Positions 42,542-53,089 of a stretch of 64,000 nucleotides of DNA are shown piece after piece. Under the pieces are notes generated by a model. The model searched no databases. It saw only the letters and a list, made by a program, of their open reading frames with translations, and was not told where the DNA came from. The stretch comes from Pieris napi (Eukaryota; Arthropoda; Insecta; Lepidoptera; Pieridae). The position numbers and the translations under genes are program-made. The stretch covers positions 2,740,501 through 2,804,500 of the forward strand of contig NC_062249.1 in assembly GCF_905475465.1 (NCBI RefSeq), read 5' to 3'. The stretch's first letter is position 1. Every line of letters begins with the position of its first letter.

Positions 42542-44317
42542 TTATGTTTTTTTTGCTTTAAAAACGTATTTTTGTGTGCTTTTAGCACATGATAACAATT
42601 TCTTGTTATCTTTAAATGTTACAAAGCTTGTTTGACAATCAATATTTAAATTTAAATAGATAAACAATTCGTTTTTAATTAAATTTATTGATGCTCTATT
42701 TCTCTCTTCTCGCCACTTCAGATTCATTACAGAAAAAACTCTTTCAGTAAAAGCTGAAGTTGCAGGAACGGAGAGTAGGTAAGAAATAATTTTTTTTATA
42801 TTTGGTAATCTATCAGATGCATTTTTAAGTATATATTGCCATTTTTCTACTGTACTTTTCACTAAAAATTCTTTATCATCATTAGTGACTTTTCTTTGGA
42901 TTTCTCTAAGTCTTATAGATTCGGAATACATATCGTCCATCTTAATATTTAATCTGTCTTGTAATTTGGCCTTTGTAATAACCATTTCAAAATGTTCAAA
43001 TTTTACCTCATTTTTCAAAGACATGTTAGAAAGTATTGAAAGCCAGTTATCTTCGCTAAACTCAAACCATTTTATCATATATTTTAAGCTCATATCAATA
43101 AAAAGCGAAAAGTTACTGACAACTGTATTGAATGTTTCGGGTGATGACTTTTGAATTTTTTGTAATCTCATTTTTGATTCATAACCAAAGTACTTATCAG
43201 TTTTTCTTTGTTCTAATTCGTTTCTTAAATTATCCATAATATTATAGACATCTAGTATAGTTACATCATTTCCTTCCAGACGTTTTATCGTTTTATTAAA
43301 AATATTAAGCATGTGGCTTGTAAAGTGTAGATAAATTTCCACAACCTCCCTATCCTGATGATCACTTAGTTTTAATAATTCTTGTATAATTATTGCACAA
43401 TTATCACCTAAACTTATAAAATAATTACATATTGGTTCCCAATTAAGTAAAAGGGTGTCAACGGCTGGAAGTAGTGATAACCACCGTGTACCAATATGAC
43501 GTTTGATTTCGTGAAATTCACCATCAACCATAGTAACAATTTTTTTTAAATCATCTCGTCTACAAGCAGATACCGAAAAATGACTGTATATTTTCAAAAC
43601 AATATTTTCTATGTCACAAATCAAGTAGCCCATAGCATGTTTCACTGTATTATGGATAATGTGTGCATGACAGTTGCCTTTTATAAGGATTGGTACTTCT
43701 TTTTTAATATTTGTGTACAATGAGTGATGAATGCCAAAATTAGCATTGCAATTGTCTGCACTGAGACCTGATACTTGATTGAATGACAGGTTGTGGGAAT
43801 CCATAGACTTCTTTATAGCTTCTAACATGCCATCAGCAGATTCATTAGAATTTTCGTAAAAATCGATCAGTTTATTTTGGATCCCTTCATTTATTGAAAA
43901 ATATTGCACTACAAGAGGAAATAACTTAATATTTTTTTTATTTGATGCATCAGTCTGGAGACAGAAAAATACATCATCATGTAAATCATTTATTACACTT
44001 TCCACAGAATATGGACCTAACACTTCTATCACTAAAGCTTCCATTTTAGTTCTTCCCAAGCGTATTTTACTAGCTATTTTAGAATCTACAAATACAATTT
44101 TGTTTAATTTACTTAGACAATCCATGCTATTATAAGATAAATTATGCTTCACAGTGTGAAAAGTCAATGCTAATTCCGCTGCTATAATATTCTCATCATC
44201 ACTAGATCCTTGACATCTTGATTTAGTATCTGATGTAAGGAAATTTTGTAATGCACCAGATGTTTTCTTCATTTCAGTTTTTATCTTATGCTTCTGAGTA
44301 TTTTGATGTTGCTTAAT
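42542..44317 (-). CDS. hAT transposase, exon 2 (catalytic and dimerisation domains)
   Basis: The exon starts after a good acceptor (tttctacag, intron 44318-45186) and runs 591 codons to the stop at 42542. With exon 1 the protein would be 658 residues. The joint completes a zinc finger: histidines in IKQHQNTQKHK (about residues 71 and 77) pair with the cysteines of exon 1. Later motifs, in joined numbering: TDASNKK (Asp about 190), SADNCNANFG (Asp about 255), NCHAHIIHN (about 282-290), GTRWLSLLP (about 343-351) and the C-terminal hAT dimerisation region with ATSAFTERVFS (Glu about 592). The two Asp and the Glu fit the hAT catalytic triad. The enzyme would cut and paste its own element. An ATG 13 codons upstream of the acceptor makes a longer frame in the unspliced strand, but those codons are intron. 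Confidence 0.9.
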   Translation of the reverse strand: MKQHQNTQKHKIKTEMKKTSGALQNFLTSDTKSRCQGSSDDENIIAAELALTFHTVKHNLSYNSMDCLSKLNKIVFVDSKIASKIRLGRTKMEALVIEVLGPYSVESVINDLHDDVFFCLQTDASNKKNIKLFPLVVQYFSINEGIQNKLIDFYENSNESADGMLEAIKKSMDSHNLSFNQVSGLSADNCNANFGIHHSLYTNIKKEVPILIKGNCHAHIIHNTVKHAMGYLICDIENIVLKIYSHFSVSACRRDDLKKIVTMVDGEFHEIKRHIGTRWLSLLPAVDTLLLNWEPICNYFISLGDNCAIIIQELLKLSDHQDREVVEIYLHFTSHMLNIFNKTIKRLEGNDVTILDVYNIMDNLRNELEQRKTDKYFGYESKMRLQKIQKSSPETFNTVVSNFSLFIDMSLKYMIKWFEFSEDNWLSILSNMSLKNEVKFEHFEMVITKAKLQDRLNIKMDDMYSESIRLREIQRKVTNDDKEFLVKSTVEKWQYILKNASDRLPNIKKIISYLLSVPATSAFTERVFSVMNLKWREERNRASINLIKNELFIYLNLNIDCQTSFVTFKDNKKLLSCAKSTQKYVFKAKKT

Positions 44318-45186
44318 CTGTAGAAAGAAAAAAACAAAAACTGGAACCTCCACCATATTAATCCATCACCATTTTCAAAATAATACTGAATCATGAATTC
44401 TTCAAATATTCTTCAATTGAATGACAAATATTAAAATGTCTATTAATATAATTTTATCCAAAAACAATAGGGATGTCTCCTGGGTTAAAACAACAAGATT
44501 CTAATTAGTCCGTCAGTTAGATTATAGAAAAATACTCGATACGTATTTTTTTATTTGTCCATACGAATAATATTGACAAAGATACAGCACATTCAAATTC
44601 AGGAGTAGGGGCTCGTGACGTCACTCTTTCGTAAAAATTTTACGAAATAATGACGTAGCGCGAACTTTCGCCGCTCTGTAACTTTGTTATTTTAAGTTTT
44701 AGAAGCAAAAGAAAAAATACGTATCTACTATTTTCTGGCGTTCTAAAAGATGGACTAATTATTATTTTTTAGTCATCATCCCTATTATGTGAATGAGAAT
44801 ATAAACATTTCAGAATTCTGACAATTAGTATGAAAAATATATATATTTTTTATATTATTATAATAACAAGTAATAAGATTATTTTTAAAATAACTCATAG
44901 AATTTGAAACATTGAAACTAATTTCCCATGCTCATGCTTAAAAAATAATGTATAAATTGTCAACACAAACTAAATTTCAAAAATACATGCAACTATAACA
45001 GTTTTTAAAACTTTTCAGTACAAAGTCCTATCATATACAAACTGGTGACTTTTTTCTGTAAAGATGTAAGAAAACCTAATGAATTAGGTTAGGTAAGTAA
45101 GTTAAAAAATGTAAATAAAATAACTATACGAAAGGAGAGGCAACGTAGCTTTAACAATATTTGAACACATTTACAAATTTTCATAC

Positions 45187-45387
45187 CTGTCCAATGCCAG
45201 CTGAACTGATTGTAAAATTCACGCCGCAGATAATACATTTTGCATTACTTTTATTTTGAAGATCACTTGTTAGCCAGTTGTATTGTTTTTCCCACTCAGG
45301 TTTATATTTTTGTAAAACTTTTGTTATTTTAGCTTTTTTAGGAGTCACTGGTGTGTCGCTATCAGAATTACTCGTCATTTTCAGCAT
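45187..45387 (-). CDS. hAT transposase, exon 1 (BED-type zinc finger start)
   Basis: 67 codons from ATG 45387 (a second ATG is at 45378) to a clean donor CAG|GTATGA at 45187/45186, phase 0. It holds a lysine-rich start (TPKKAKITKVLQK) and the finger CIICGVNFTISSAGIGQ with Cys 51 and 54. The finger is completed by exon 2. BED-type fingers bind the transposon ends. Just upstream, the 24-base text tcattttcagcattaatat... occurs twice in tandem (45375-45398 and 45401-45424), overlapping the start codon, so a duplicated second copy lies in the 5' leader. Confidence 0.88.
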
Positions 45388-45424
45388 TAATATTTACTCC
45401 TCATTTTCAGCATTAATATTTACT
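45375..45424. repeat. 26-bp tandem duplication at the transposase start
   Basis: Two copies of tcattttcagcattaatat-tact, 26 bases apart. On the minus strand, the copy at 45375-45398 contains both ATGs of exon 1; the outer copy repeats them upstream in the leader. Confidence 0.85.
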
Positions 45425-45750
45425 TTAAAATGCATTCTTCACTTATAAACAAAACTAACGGACCAGTTTTGTACAATTTCGTCGATAATGAAAGACATCT
45501 GTGACAAATGTCACAACTGACATCTAACATTTCGTTCAGTAATTACAAATTGTTTCCATTATCCGTTTTAAATATTTCGTTCAGCAATTATGAATCGTTA
45601 AGTACCCATAATGAGTATTTTGTTTTACGCACCACAGTAAAGGTTGACAATAAAGTATTTTTGCATACTTTATTTGTATGTAAAAGTATAAAGTATAATT
45701 ACCAAAAATAAAGTAGGATACGTTATTATATAGTATGGTTGGCAACCCTA

Positions 45751-45870
45751 AAGGCAAGGCGGTTTCTTCACGATGTTAAATTCGCACATAGAAAGAATGT
45801 CGTATCGAACCTACGACCTCGGGAATTACAGTCGCACGCTGATGCCACTAGGCCAACTGTCTTCTGAGAT
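45751..45870 (-). mobile_element. SINE family A, 5' half, split by the hAT element
   Basis: aaggcaaggcggtttcttca, cacatagaaagaatg, atcgaacctacgacctcggg (B box) and tgatgccactaggccaactg (A box). Continues the SINE piece at 42315-42443. Confidence 0.9.
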
Positions 45871-46242
45871 TTAATTTGTACACGTATATTACATTATTTT
45901 ATATGTTCTCTCTTTCTTTTTACTTTTAGTATTTCAAATGTTTTTTTGTCACGTTCACATACAAAACCTACTTAAATAAATGATATTTAAATTTAGGACT
46001 CATGATTTATTTATTAAAGTACACCATCATATATAATGCATTTTCTACAGTATATGTTACAAGCTTTGTATCATAGCTGAGATTTTTTTTCGTTTTACAA
46101 AAAAAAAAAAAAAAAACAACATTAAATTGATTAGCTCACTACCGAATATATCAAGCCCTGGATAAGTAGTGTTTCTTCTATTATATTCGCGAAGATTTCG
46201 AATTATTATTTATAGAATTAAGCAGATTATGCATACCTATAT
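45871..46242. other. No gene recognised; poly(A) run
   Basis: An uninterrupted A-run of about 18 bases lies at 46099-46116. Otherwise AT-rich. Confidence 0.45.
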
Positions 46243-46529
46243 TAGTCCAATGAAATGTTACATTTGCTGAACTTTTGTTAGAGGACGCAACTTTATTTAT
46301 GGGATATGTAGGGGGGGTAAATACAAGCTTAAACCCAAGTTTGTGGGGTTGGCACCCTTGTCCCTCGGCCGCCATCTTGGTAAAAGGGGTGAAAACACGA
46401 TTTTGATCTCCTAAACTATCCATCGTACAAAAAATTGGGTGTAAGCCCCCCTATATTGTCCATAAATAAATTTGCGTCCTCTAACAAATGTTCAGTTTGG
46501 CCCTCAAATTGTAACATTTCAATGGACTA
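46243..46529. mobile_element. MITE, tagtccaatg family, copy 1
   Basis: The ends TAGTCCAATGAAATGTTAC and GTAACATTTCAATGGACTA are inverted, with a second inverted pair inside (gttagaggacgcaa and ttgcgtcctctaac). The inside contains ggccgccatcttgg. A copy at 52696-53089 holds the inner block in the opposite orientation. The target duplication could be TA or longer. Confidence 0.8.
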
Positions 46530-46573
46530 TATGATATAATATGACACACAATTGCCAAGCATTCTTAGTCTAA

Positions 46574-46814
46574 GGGTGAGATCTATAGTGCGCACTTAGA
46601 CTTTGCTCAGACTTAACTACAACCATTCTTTACTTTTTTAAAGGATAATAAAGAAGGTATTGCATGAAACGAAACATCAATTTCTGTCTTAGCTTGAGCT
46701 TAGCTTAATCTCACCGTTAAAATGTCTATAAATATACTAAATCATAGTTTAACCTTAGTGTTTTTCGTAAGTAAAGTCTGAGCAAAGTCCAAGTGCGCAC
46801 TATAGATCTCACCC
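46574..46814. mobile_element. PIF/Harbinger-like MITE (TAA target site)
   Basis: The ends GGGTGAGATCTATAGTGCGC and GCGCACTATAGATCTCACCC are exact inverted repeats. The similarity continues, with a few changes, to about 40 bases. TAA flanks both sides (46571-46573 and 46815-46817). Non-coding, 241 bp. Confidence 0.88.
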
Positions 46815-46817
46815 TAA

Positions 46818-47570
46818 GCGTCTCCATCCATCCTCTCGGGTTCACATTGCAATACAGGCGTGATATGTCAGGGTCTGCAATCACACAGGGGAATGGTATC
46901 TCCTATAGCTGTCATATGTTATAAAATGATTGTATCATTGTAGAAGTCGTTCTCAAAAAATCAATTAGGTACGATAAAAAATATATTTATTGTAATACAA
47001 ATTATTTTTTTGTTTAGCAATAAATATGAGTATTGGACGGAGTATTAAACTAAAATAATTCCCTTTATTAACATAATTTTAACCATGATAAATAATTAAA
47101 ATAACATAATTAGTTTATCAATAAAAACTTTATATAGTTCATAAGAACTTTTTACATTTCAAAAAGTAAAAAGCTAATTTTTTAAAGTAGCCATTTTTTT
47201 TTAAACCAGCCAAAGTCATTCGACTATACCGCATGTGTTTCATTTTATTTTTACACCCATTAAAATGATTTGAACTTTTGACTAACTGTGGCAAAAAATA
47301 AAAGGACCTTGCAAGACGCCTTTGTAGTAACAAACAACGAAATGACAATGACGTCAATGACAACGAAAGCACGACCATACAACTGAACATTTCAAAATTA
47401 GTTTATAACTTTTTCAAAATCCTAATAACACTATCAGACATTTAAAGTCACTTAAGCCGATTTCAACATAGACAGTAGGCACCCTACACGCATTCTCTAT
47501 ATAATAATATTATATTATATTATACTCTGTAAACCTGTATTATATTATACTCTGTAATTGGCGTTTACTT
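46818..47570. other. No gene recognised; small tandem duplication
   Basis: tattatattatactctgtaa occurs twice at about 47513 and 47539. The minus-strand frame 47139-47390 has no recognised domain. Confidence 0.4.
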
Positions 47571-47755
47571 AATAACCGGTGACCCCAGAGCTGGTGCTTT
47601 CCACGTTCAACGAATAAGTATCGCAATACAGCGAGGAAATGCCAGCATTAAAGGTTCACTGCTACAGGGATCGAACCTTTTAAATTATTATTATTACTAT
47701 ATAGGTAATAAGAATATTGTAAATACTATATATTTGTGTTCAGTAAATGTTAACT
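47571..47755 (+). repeat. Family C LINE 3' end
   Basis: ggtgaccccagagctggtgc, acgaataagtatcgcaatac, agcgaggaaatgccagc and gaatattgtaaatactatat. Some codons are deleted. Confidence 0.75.
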
Positions 47756-47818
47756 TAAAAAATATTTTGTATTAAGTAAACTTAGGTTGTCTAAATTCAT
47801 AAAGAATTTAATTCCCCT

Positions 47819-48013
47819 CTATACGTTGCTAGTTCTCGTAATGCAATCCGCATCTCGAACTGTCCCATATTTTGTGAGAAGGGAAATAGCTCGTTTCAAC
47901 TCACCTAGTACAAACTCGATCATTGGAAACGTACCTAGCAATTCCGCAGTGGACGTTGTACATTGACGCTTTAATATGGAGTTGCATTTATGTCTCAATA
48001 CTCGAAGACTCAT
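47819..48013 (-). other. Unassigned coding-like stretch
   Basis: The minus-strand frame reads MSLRVLRHKCNSILKRQC, TTSTAELLGTFPMIEFVLGE and LKRAISLLTKYGTV. Base composition and residues look more protein-like than the surroundings. It is followed by text (gtggactcaatttctgcact, near 48053) that recurs at about 59925, so it may belong to an unrecognised repeat. No domain can be named. Confidence 0.3.
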
Positions 48014-48337
48014 GTGACTACCGCACTTAATGATATGTATGTAGTATGTAGTGTGGACTCAATTTCTGCACTTAGACCCTCATTTGGTACGTTGTGCGTC
48101 CTAGGTAATTAAGCCAGAAGTACTGGGCACTTCGCAGGCTTCACGGAGCTACCTCACTGCTCCGAGGATGATACTGATAGTTACTGATATGTTACATGTT
48201 CTATATATCCTGGTGATATAATAACGCATTAACACTACTACACATACAAGAATATGTTAAAGGATATTTTAAGTAAACAGTTCTTACTGTCATAAAACTG
48301 ATGTCACACACATATTAATAAATTAATAAAAAATAAA

Positions 48338-48588
48338 TCAATGGCGCTACAACCTTTTTAGGTCTGGGCCTCAGATTTATGTATGTGTTTCATGATAATT
48401 TGTTAATCTAATTGGCAAGTAGGATATCAGCCTCCTGTGCCTGACGAACGTCGACTTTTTGGGTCTAAGACAAGCTTCACATTTTCCTTCGCCGTTCGAG
48501 CGAATGTTAAATGCGCACATATAATGAAAGTCCATTGATGTACAGCCGGGGATCGAACCTACGACAGGGATGAGAGCACGCACAATAG
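48338..48588 (-). mobile_element. SINE family A
   Basis: caatggcgctacaacctttt, ggtctgggcctcagatttat, tcagcctcctgtgcctgacg and cagccggggatcgaacctac. The outer A-box part is cut off. Confidence 0.88.
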
Positions 48589-48944
48589 TTTTAATACCCA
48601 CAGACTTTCATCTTTTACAAATTAGATTTGGCATCCTTTCATGTTTCGATTCATATTATTTATTTTACTTCTAATCTTAGTCTGTGGTTGTCGTTTCGTA
48701 GTAGAAATCGTCATTGAAAATAGTTCATAGCATGAGAATAGTTTTAACCCAGCAATGAATGGCGCGTAAAGCGATTCGCAGAATGATGTACATCAGTGAA
48801 CATGGGGTCAGGTTACGGTGAGCTCCTTAAGAATACTTAACAATGTAACTGAAATGTGTATCTAAATAACCTTGTCATAATTGACATTAAATCTTAATTA
48901 ATTTAAAACTTATGCTAAAATAATCATAACTTCTTTAATTAAAA
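48589..48944. other. No gene recognised
   Basis: AT-rich DNA between two SINEs of the same orientation. Confidence 0.4.
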
Positions 48945-49127
48945 AAAATAAATCAGTGGCGCTACAACCTCTTTAGGATCATTTTTCAATCTCGTCGACT
49001 TTTTGGATCTAAGACATGTCGGTTTCCTCACGATGTTTTCCTTCACGGTTCGAGCGAATGCTAAATGCGCATATAGAAAGAAAATCCATTTTTGCACAGC
49101 CGGGGATCGTACTTACGACCTCCGACC
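48945..49127 (-). mobile_element. SINE family A, internally deleted
   Basis: agtggcgctacaacctcttt, gtcgactttttggatctaag, ggtttcctcacgatgttttc and cagccggggatcgtacttac. About 60 bases of the 3' body are missing. Confidence 0.85.
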
Positions 49128-49190
49128 GACCTTAAAAGGCCGGCAACGCACTCGCGAGCGCTCTGCCGGTTGTTTCTATAATAAAAACAA
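49128..49190 (+). repeat. LINE 3' UTR fragment
   Basis: ccttaaaaggccggcaacgc, actcgcgagcgctctgcc. Short plus-oriented CR1/Jockey-like tail directly next to the SINE B box. Confidence 0.7.
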
Positions 49191-50922
49191 TAATACAAAT
49201 CTTTCCCCTATATAATATCAATATAAATAACAATGCTTTAGTTAAATGCAATACAATCTTTAAACCATATTATGCCTCATTATACCGAAGTTCACGTTTC
49301 AATGGGTCAGGTTCGATTCCCATCGAGTTTTTGCGCTCCCCTATTAAGAATAAAAGTTCTATAAAAGGAAAGTTTGAATGTCTTTTGTGAGCGCTTTAAT
49401 TAAAAATAAGCTTTTTTCTTTGGAACCGGATTCTTCCTGTATACGTGCCATTATTAGTACAGTATTGTCGAATGTATTTTAGTGCGTATTTTACAGCTAA
49501 AATGGCGAATCAAAATAAATTCATAAATATTCAATTTTACGACGTCAGTTATCCGTCCCTTTCTAACAAATTAATGTTACGAGTAGTTGTAATAAAAAAA
49601 AAACAGTTAACAAACACATTAAATTATAGTTTCAAAGATATTAAAATTATTTAAAAAAAAATTTAATTATTCACGTGTATTTATAGATAATTATTTTTTA
49701 AATAATTTTCATATAATAATTATTATTACAATGCCTGTTTTATACAACATAATCTTATGATGAACTGTCCTTCTATCTGTACTAAATATTGTTCGAAATT
49801 CGAACGCAAAAAACCGTTAAACTTATTGCATAAACGAAAAGAACCTTTGGAGGCGGTGTAATAAAGCCACTCAAATCAGCTTATTAATAATTATTAAGCT
49901 CACTAATATATTATGTTTTTGTTCACAGGTAAATATGTTTATTTCTTCTCATCGTATCAAGTAAGACATTTAACTATTATTTCTTAGCAAAATAAATATT
50001 CGAATTTTAATTTAAAGTCTGTAATTAATTTTAATCTTAAGTAATCATTATTGTAATGAAATCGACGCGTTAGTAGACAGAAAATACATTGTGTTTTAAA
50101 TAAATAAATAAGAAAGTTAATATGTGTTAAATATATTAAAATATACTTTGACATTTGATATATAATAAAAAATATTGAATTGTTAATTATGACAAACAAT
50201 TGAATACAAAAAATATGCTTAAGAATATAAGACCTCTTCGGTATAATCTGACAAGATATACCACATCAATTATAAGCGTGTCTTACTAATCCATGTCACA
50301 AAACCGATAACTTCGTGACGAAGCAATCAGCTCCATAATTTGTTACATACATATAAAAAATGAACGTACCCAAAAGGTAAATGACCATTAACAAATAACT
50401 TTCACATACAAGCAAATGTGAAGCCAATTATAATAAATATAAGAATCAATTTAGAATATATGTAATGTTTTTGCTCGGTTTTTTGCCACCGTACTTACGT
50501 ACTTGGCGATCAATTACTATAGAGTACACTTAAATCATAATTGGTTTTAATGTTGAAAATCGAAATAAACCCAAACCAAGCCTATTAAATTTGCTACACA
50601 TAACAGGTTATTAAAGGTAAGAGGGCTCGTAACAAAATTAAATCTAGTTTCGAGAGCCGTAAAACCGTTTTTTTTCTGTATGAAATTAGACATATTTGAT
50701 AGTGCCAACTCTCTCTCGCACTCCCCGAATGCAAAAGAATACTTCCTCTTGTCAGCAAAAGTAAGCAAAGCTCTCAAAAATAGTACATAAACGTATTAAT
50801 TTTGTACGAATCATGCATTTCATTTTCAAGCATAGACAATATGTAGGTAATATGTGTAAAAAAAGTAAATAATAACTGTTGACGTAATCACCAAATAAGA
50901 AAATCAAAGACCCCTTTAGTAC
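49191..50922. other. No gene recognised
   Basis: Long AT-rich stretch. Open frames at 49445, 49984 (-) and 50547 (-) show no domain, signal or splice pattern that I recognise. Confidence 0.45.
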
Positions 50923-50945
50923 TTACGTAATACTTGAACAGCCCC
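50923..50945. mobile_element. MITE end, relative of 21004-21285
   Basis: ttacgtaatacttgaacag then cccc, followed by TTA (50946-50948): the right end of a PIF/Harbinger-like MITE. The matching left end was not found, so the element is truncated or very diverged. Confidence 0.5.
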
Positions 50946-50948
50946 TTA

Positions 50949-52095
50949 GCGAGAACTATAAGTTTCTACTCTGTATCTTACAACTAGAATTGTCCAATGT
51001 ATTATCTGTAATAGTAGATTAATAACAAAATAATTAAAAATGCAGTTCATCTTTAAAATTTAATGCGCAATTAGTTAACGAATTTAAGGAGGAATAGAGA
51101 AGTGAAATACGCTTGTGATTTGATTAAAGTGATTTTATTAAGAACATGCTTTATAGTAACGCGTTACTCTTAACACACGACTATGTATAACTTTAAGATT
51201 TTAGCTCGTAGTTGGTTGGTCATTTTAGAGCGATATTTTGTTCTATATAAAAACCTTTATATTATGTAGTAACACTGAAAATTTTATTTTATTTCACTTA
51301 AAAAGCACTTATCTGCAATGCCGATAAATAGTAAACGACAACCCTGCTTATTATATTAGATCTGACAGCTGACATCCGTCAAATGAAACAGATTAAATAG
51401 AATATGTCACTGTCAAGTGGAGAAATATTGGCGGCAATAGTTTTATATTCAGGATTTACAAACGATATTTTTTGCTTTACTTTCGCGATGACATCGAAAG
51501 TTAAGTTGTAACTTTCTTGCCAATTATTTTGAATTCCAGAAACATGATTTTAGATTAGTAGAATCTATGAAGGTTATTTTTTAGCAGTTAAACTTCTATC
51601 GTTTAATAACGTGTGGTTTATTACGACATAAAATTAGTTTAATTGCACCGTATTAACTAAAGTTATTATCTTTTCAAAAGAGCGTAATCACAATTTGTGA
51701 GACAGACACGAAAGACATATTAAAACAGTGCAATTAAATTGATTTAGTTTTTAAGAATAAGAGGTATAAAATCTGTTTTCCAACATTTGCTATATTCTAT
51801 ACATTCATAATGTATGCCCTGCGGGTAACACGACTCGCGAGGTTACTCTGTACGACCGATTTCCAACTGACTTAATAATTGTCTGAAATTGGCACTCTCT
51901 TGCAAAGTGTTGATTATTATTATGGCGCCATATAACGAAACCCAATTTCGATAGTTAGTACGAAAACTGAATATAGAAACTGACGGTCCTGTTTGCAACG
52001 ACGGTGTTTGGCGTATTCGCAATGAAGAACTTTTTAACATCCTTGATGACGTCACATCGTGCAATTCATAAAGTGCAACAGGATCCAGTTGTTTT
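50949..52095. other. No gene recognised
   Basis: AT-rich DNA with no recognised feature. The minus-strand frame 51843-52274 mainly opposes the RTE fragment. Confidence 0.45.
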
Positions 52096-52320
52096 GTGCA
52101 CTCCTGAATGGCGGACGACAGAACCCCAGACAAGGCAGGCAAGAGGAAACCCGGTAGACCGAGGCTGCGTTGGTGGGATGGACTTGTCGAAACAATAGGG
52201 GTTCGAAGTTGGACGCATGAAGCACTAAATAGATTGCGATGGCGAAATATTCTTAAGGAGGCTAAATCCCACAAGGGGCTGTTTATGATGATGATGAACT
52301 TGCGGGGTAAGTCTGATGAG
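52096..52320 (+). pseudogene. RTE-like LINE C-terminus, open frame preserved
   Basis: From 52108 the frame reads MADDRTPDKAGKRKPGRPRL then RWWDGLVETIGVRSW, HEALNRLRWRNILKEAKSH and KGL. This GRPRLRWxD...W...A...R..WR.IL.EA.. pattern is the very end of a common arthropod RTE-type reverse transcriptase. All upstream domains are gone. It is the best-kept RTE tail in the window and differs in sequence from those at 14790 and 31665. Confidence 0.7.
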
Positions 52321-52695
52321 TTTGTTAAGTAAATCAGTGGCCTTATTATTGGTTAAAAAACAGTGTTTTAATACCATGTAAAGATACTATATTTAGTCGT
52401 ATGAATCTATAGTACATAATTCAAACGTTCTATATACTTACAATAGATTTTCAATATAACCATAAATGGTAAACAAACATATGGTAATGCTACGCTTACG
52501 ATTCTAGGAAGCATTGTAACATCACGTGGAGAATATGTCAACTCACCACGACACGGTCACCTAAATGTTTGTTCGCGGTTTGAATACGAAACTTGAGGCT
52601 CTATTCCCATATTCTTACGCATATCACATGCTCTGAAGTTAGCAGCAAATTCCTTATAACGTAGCATTCGAAAACAAAATACAAGACGATATAAT
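52321..52695. other. No gene recognised
   Basis: AT-rich DNA with no recognised feature. Confidence 0.4.
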
Positions 52696-53089
52696 TAGTC
52701 CATTGAAATGTTAGACATAATACGAACCCGGTCAACTTTGGAGCGCTGTAAAAGCGTTTGTTTCCAATTAACAAAATTTAAAGAAACTATAGAGTAAAAT
52801 CATCAGAAAGATATCCACAAAATTGTTGTGACATAAGTTTTTGATATAATCAATAGAAACAAGTTATTAAGCAAAAAATATTTTTTTTGTACGATGGATA
52901 GTTTAGGATATATAGCCAAAAACGTGTTTTCACCCCTTTTTCCAAGATGGCGGCCGGGTGGACAAGCCCGCCAACCCCACAAATTTGGAGTTAAGCTTCT
53001 ATTGACCCCCCTACATGTCCCATAAATAAAATTGCGTCCTCTAACAAATGTTCAGTTTGGCCCTCAAATTGTAACATTTCAATGAACTA
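52696..53089. mobile_element. MITE, tagtccaatg family, copy 2
   Basis: The ends TAGTCCATTGAAATGTTA and TAACATTTCAATGAACTA are near-inverted. The inner block (ccaagatggcggccgg, then gtcccataaataaa) resembles the copy at 46243-46529, with one part flipped relative to the right end. Longer than copy 1. Confidence 0.75.

Larger units (their letters stand above)
42444..45750 (-). mobile_element. Complete hAT transposon
   Basis: The terminal inverted repeats TAGGGTTGCCAAC (42444-42456) and GTTGGCAACCCTA (45738-45750) are exact. The 8-bp duplication aaggcaag lies on both sides (42436-42443 and 45751-45758), as expected for hAT. The 3307-bp element carries one two-exon gene on the minus strand with an open frame over all 658 codons. 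AAAGTA-type motifs are repeated near both ends and may be transposase binding sites. It sits inside an older SINE. The intact frame, exact ends and exact duplication suggest a recent insertion that may still be active. Confidence 0.95.

Noticed and set aside
42885..43154. 89-codon plus-strand frame
   Set aside because: Antisense shadow of the hAT transposase exon 2.
46181..46423. 80-codon minus-strand frame
   Set aside because: It lies mostly within an inverted-repeat MITE and has no recognisable domain.
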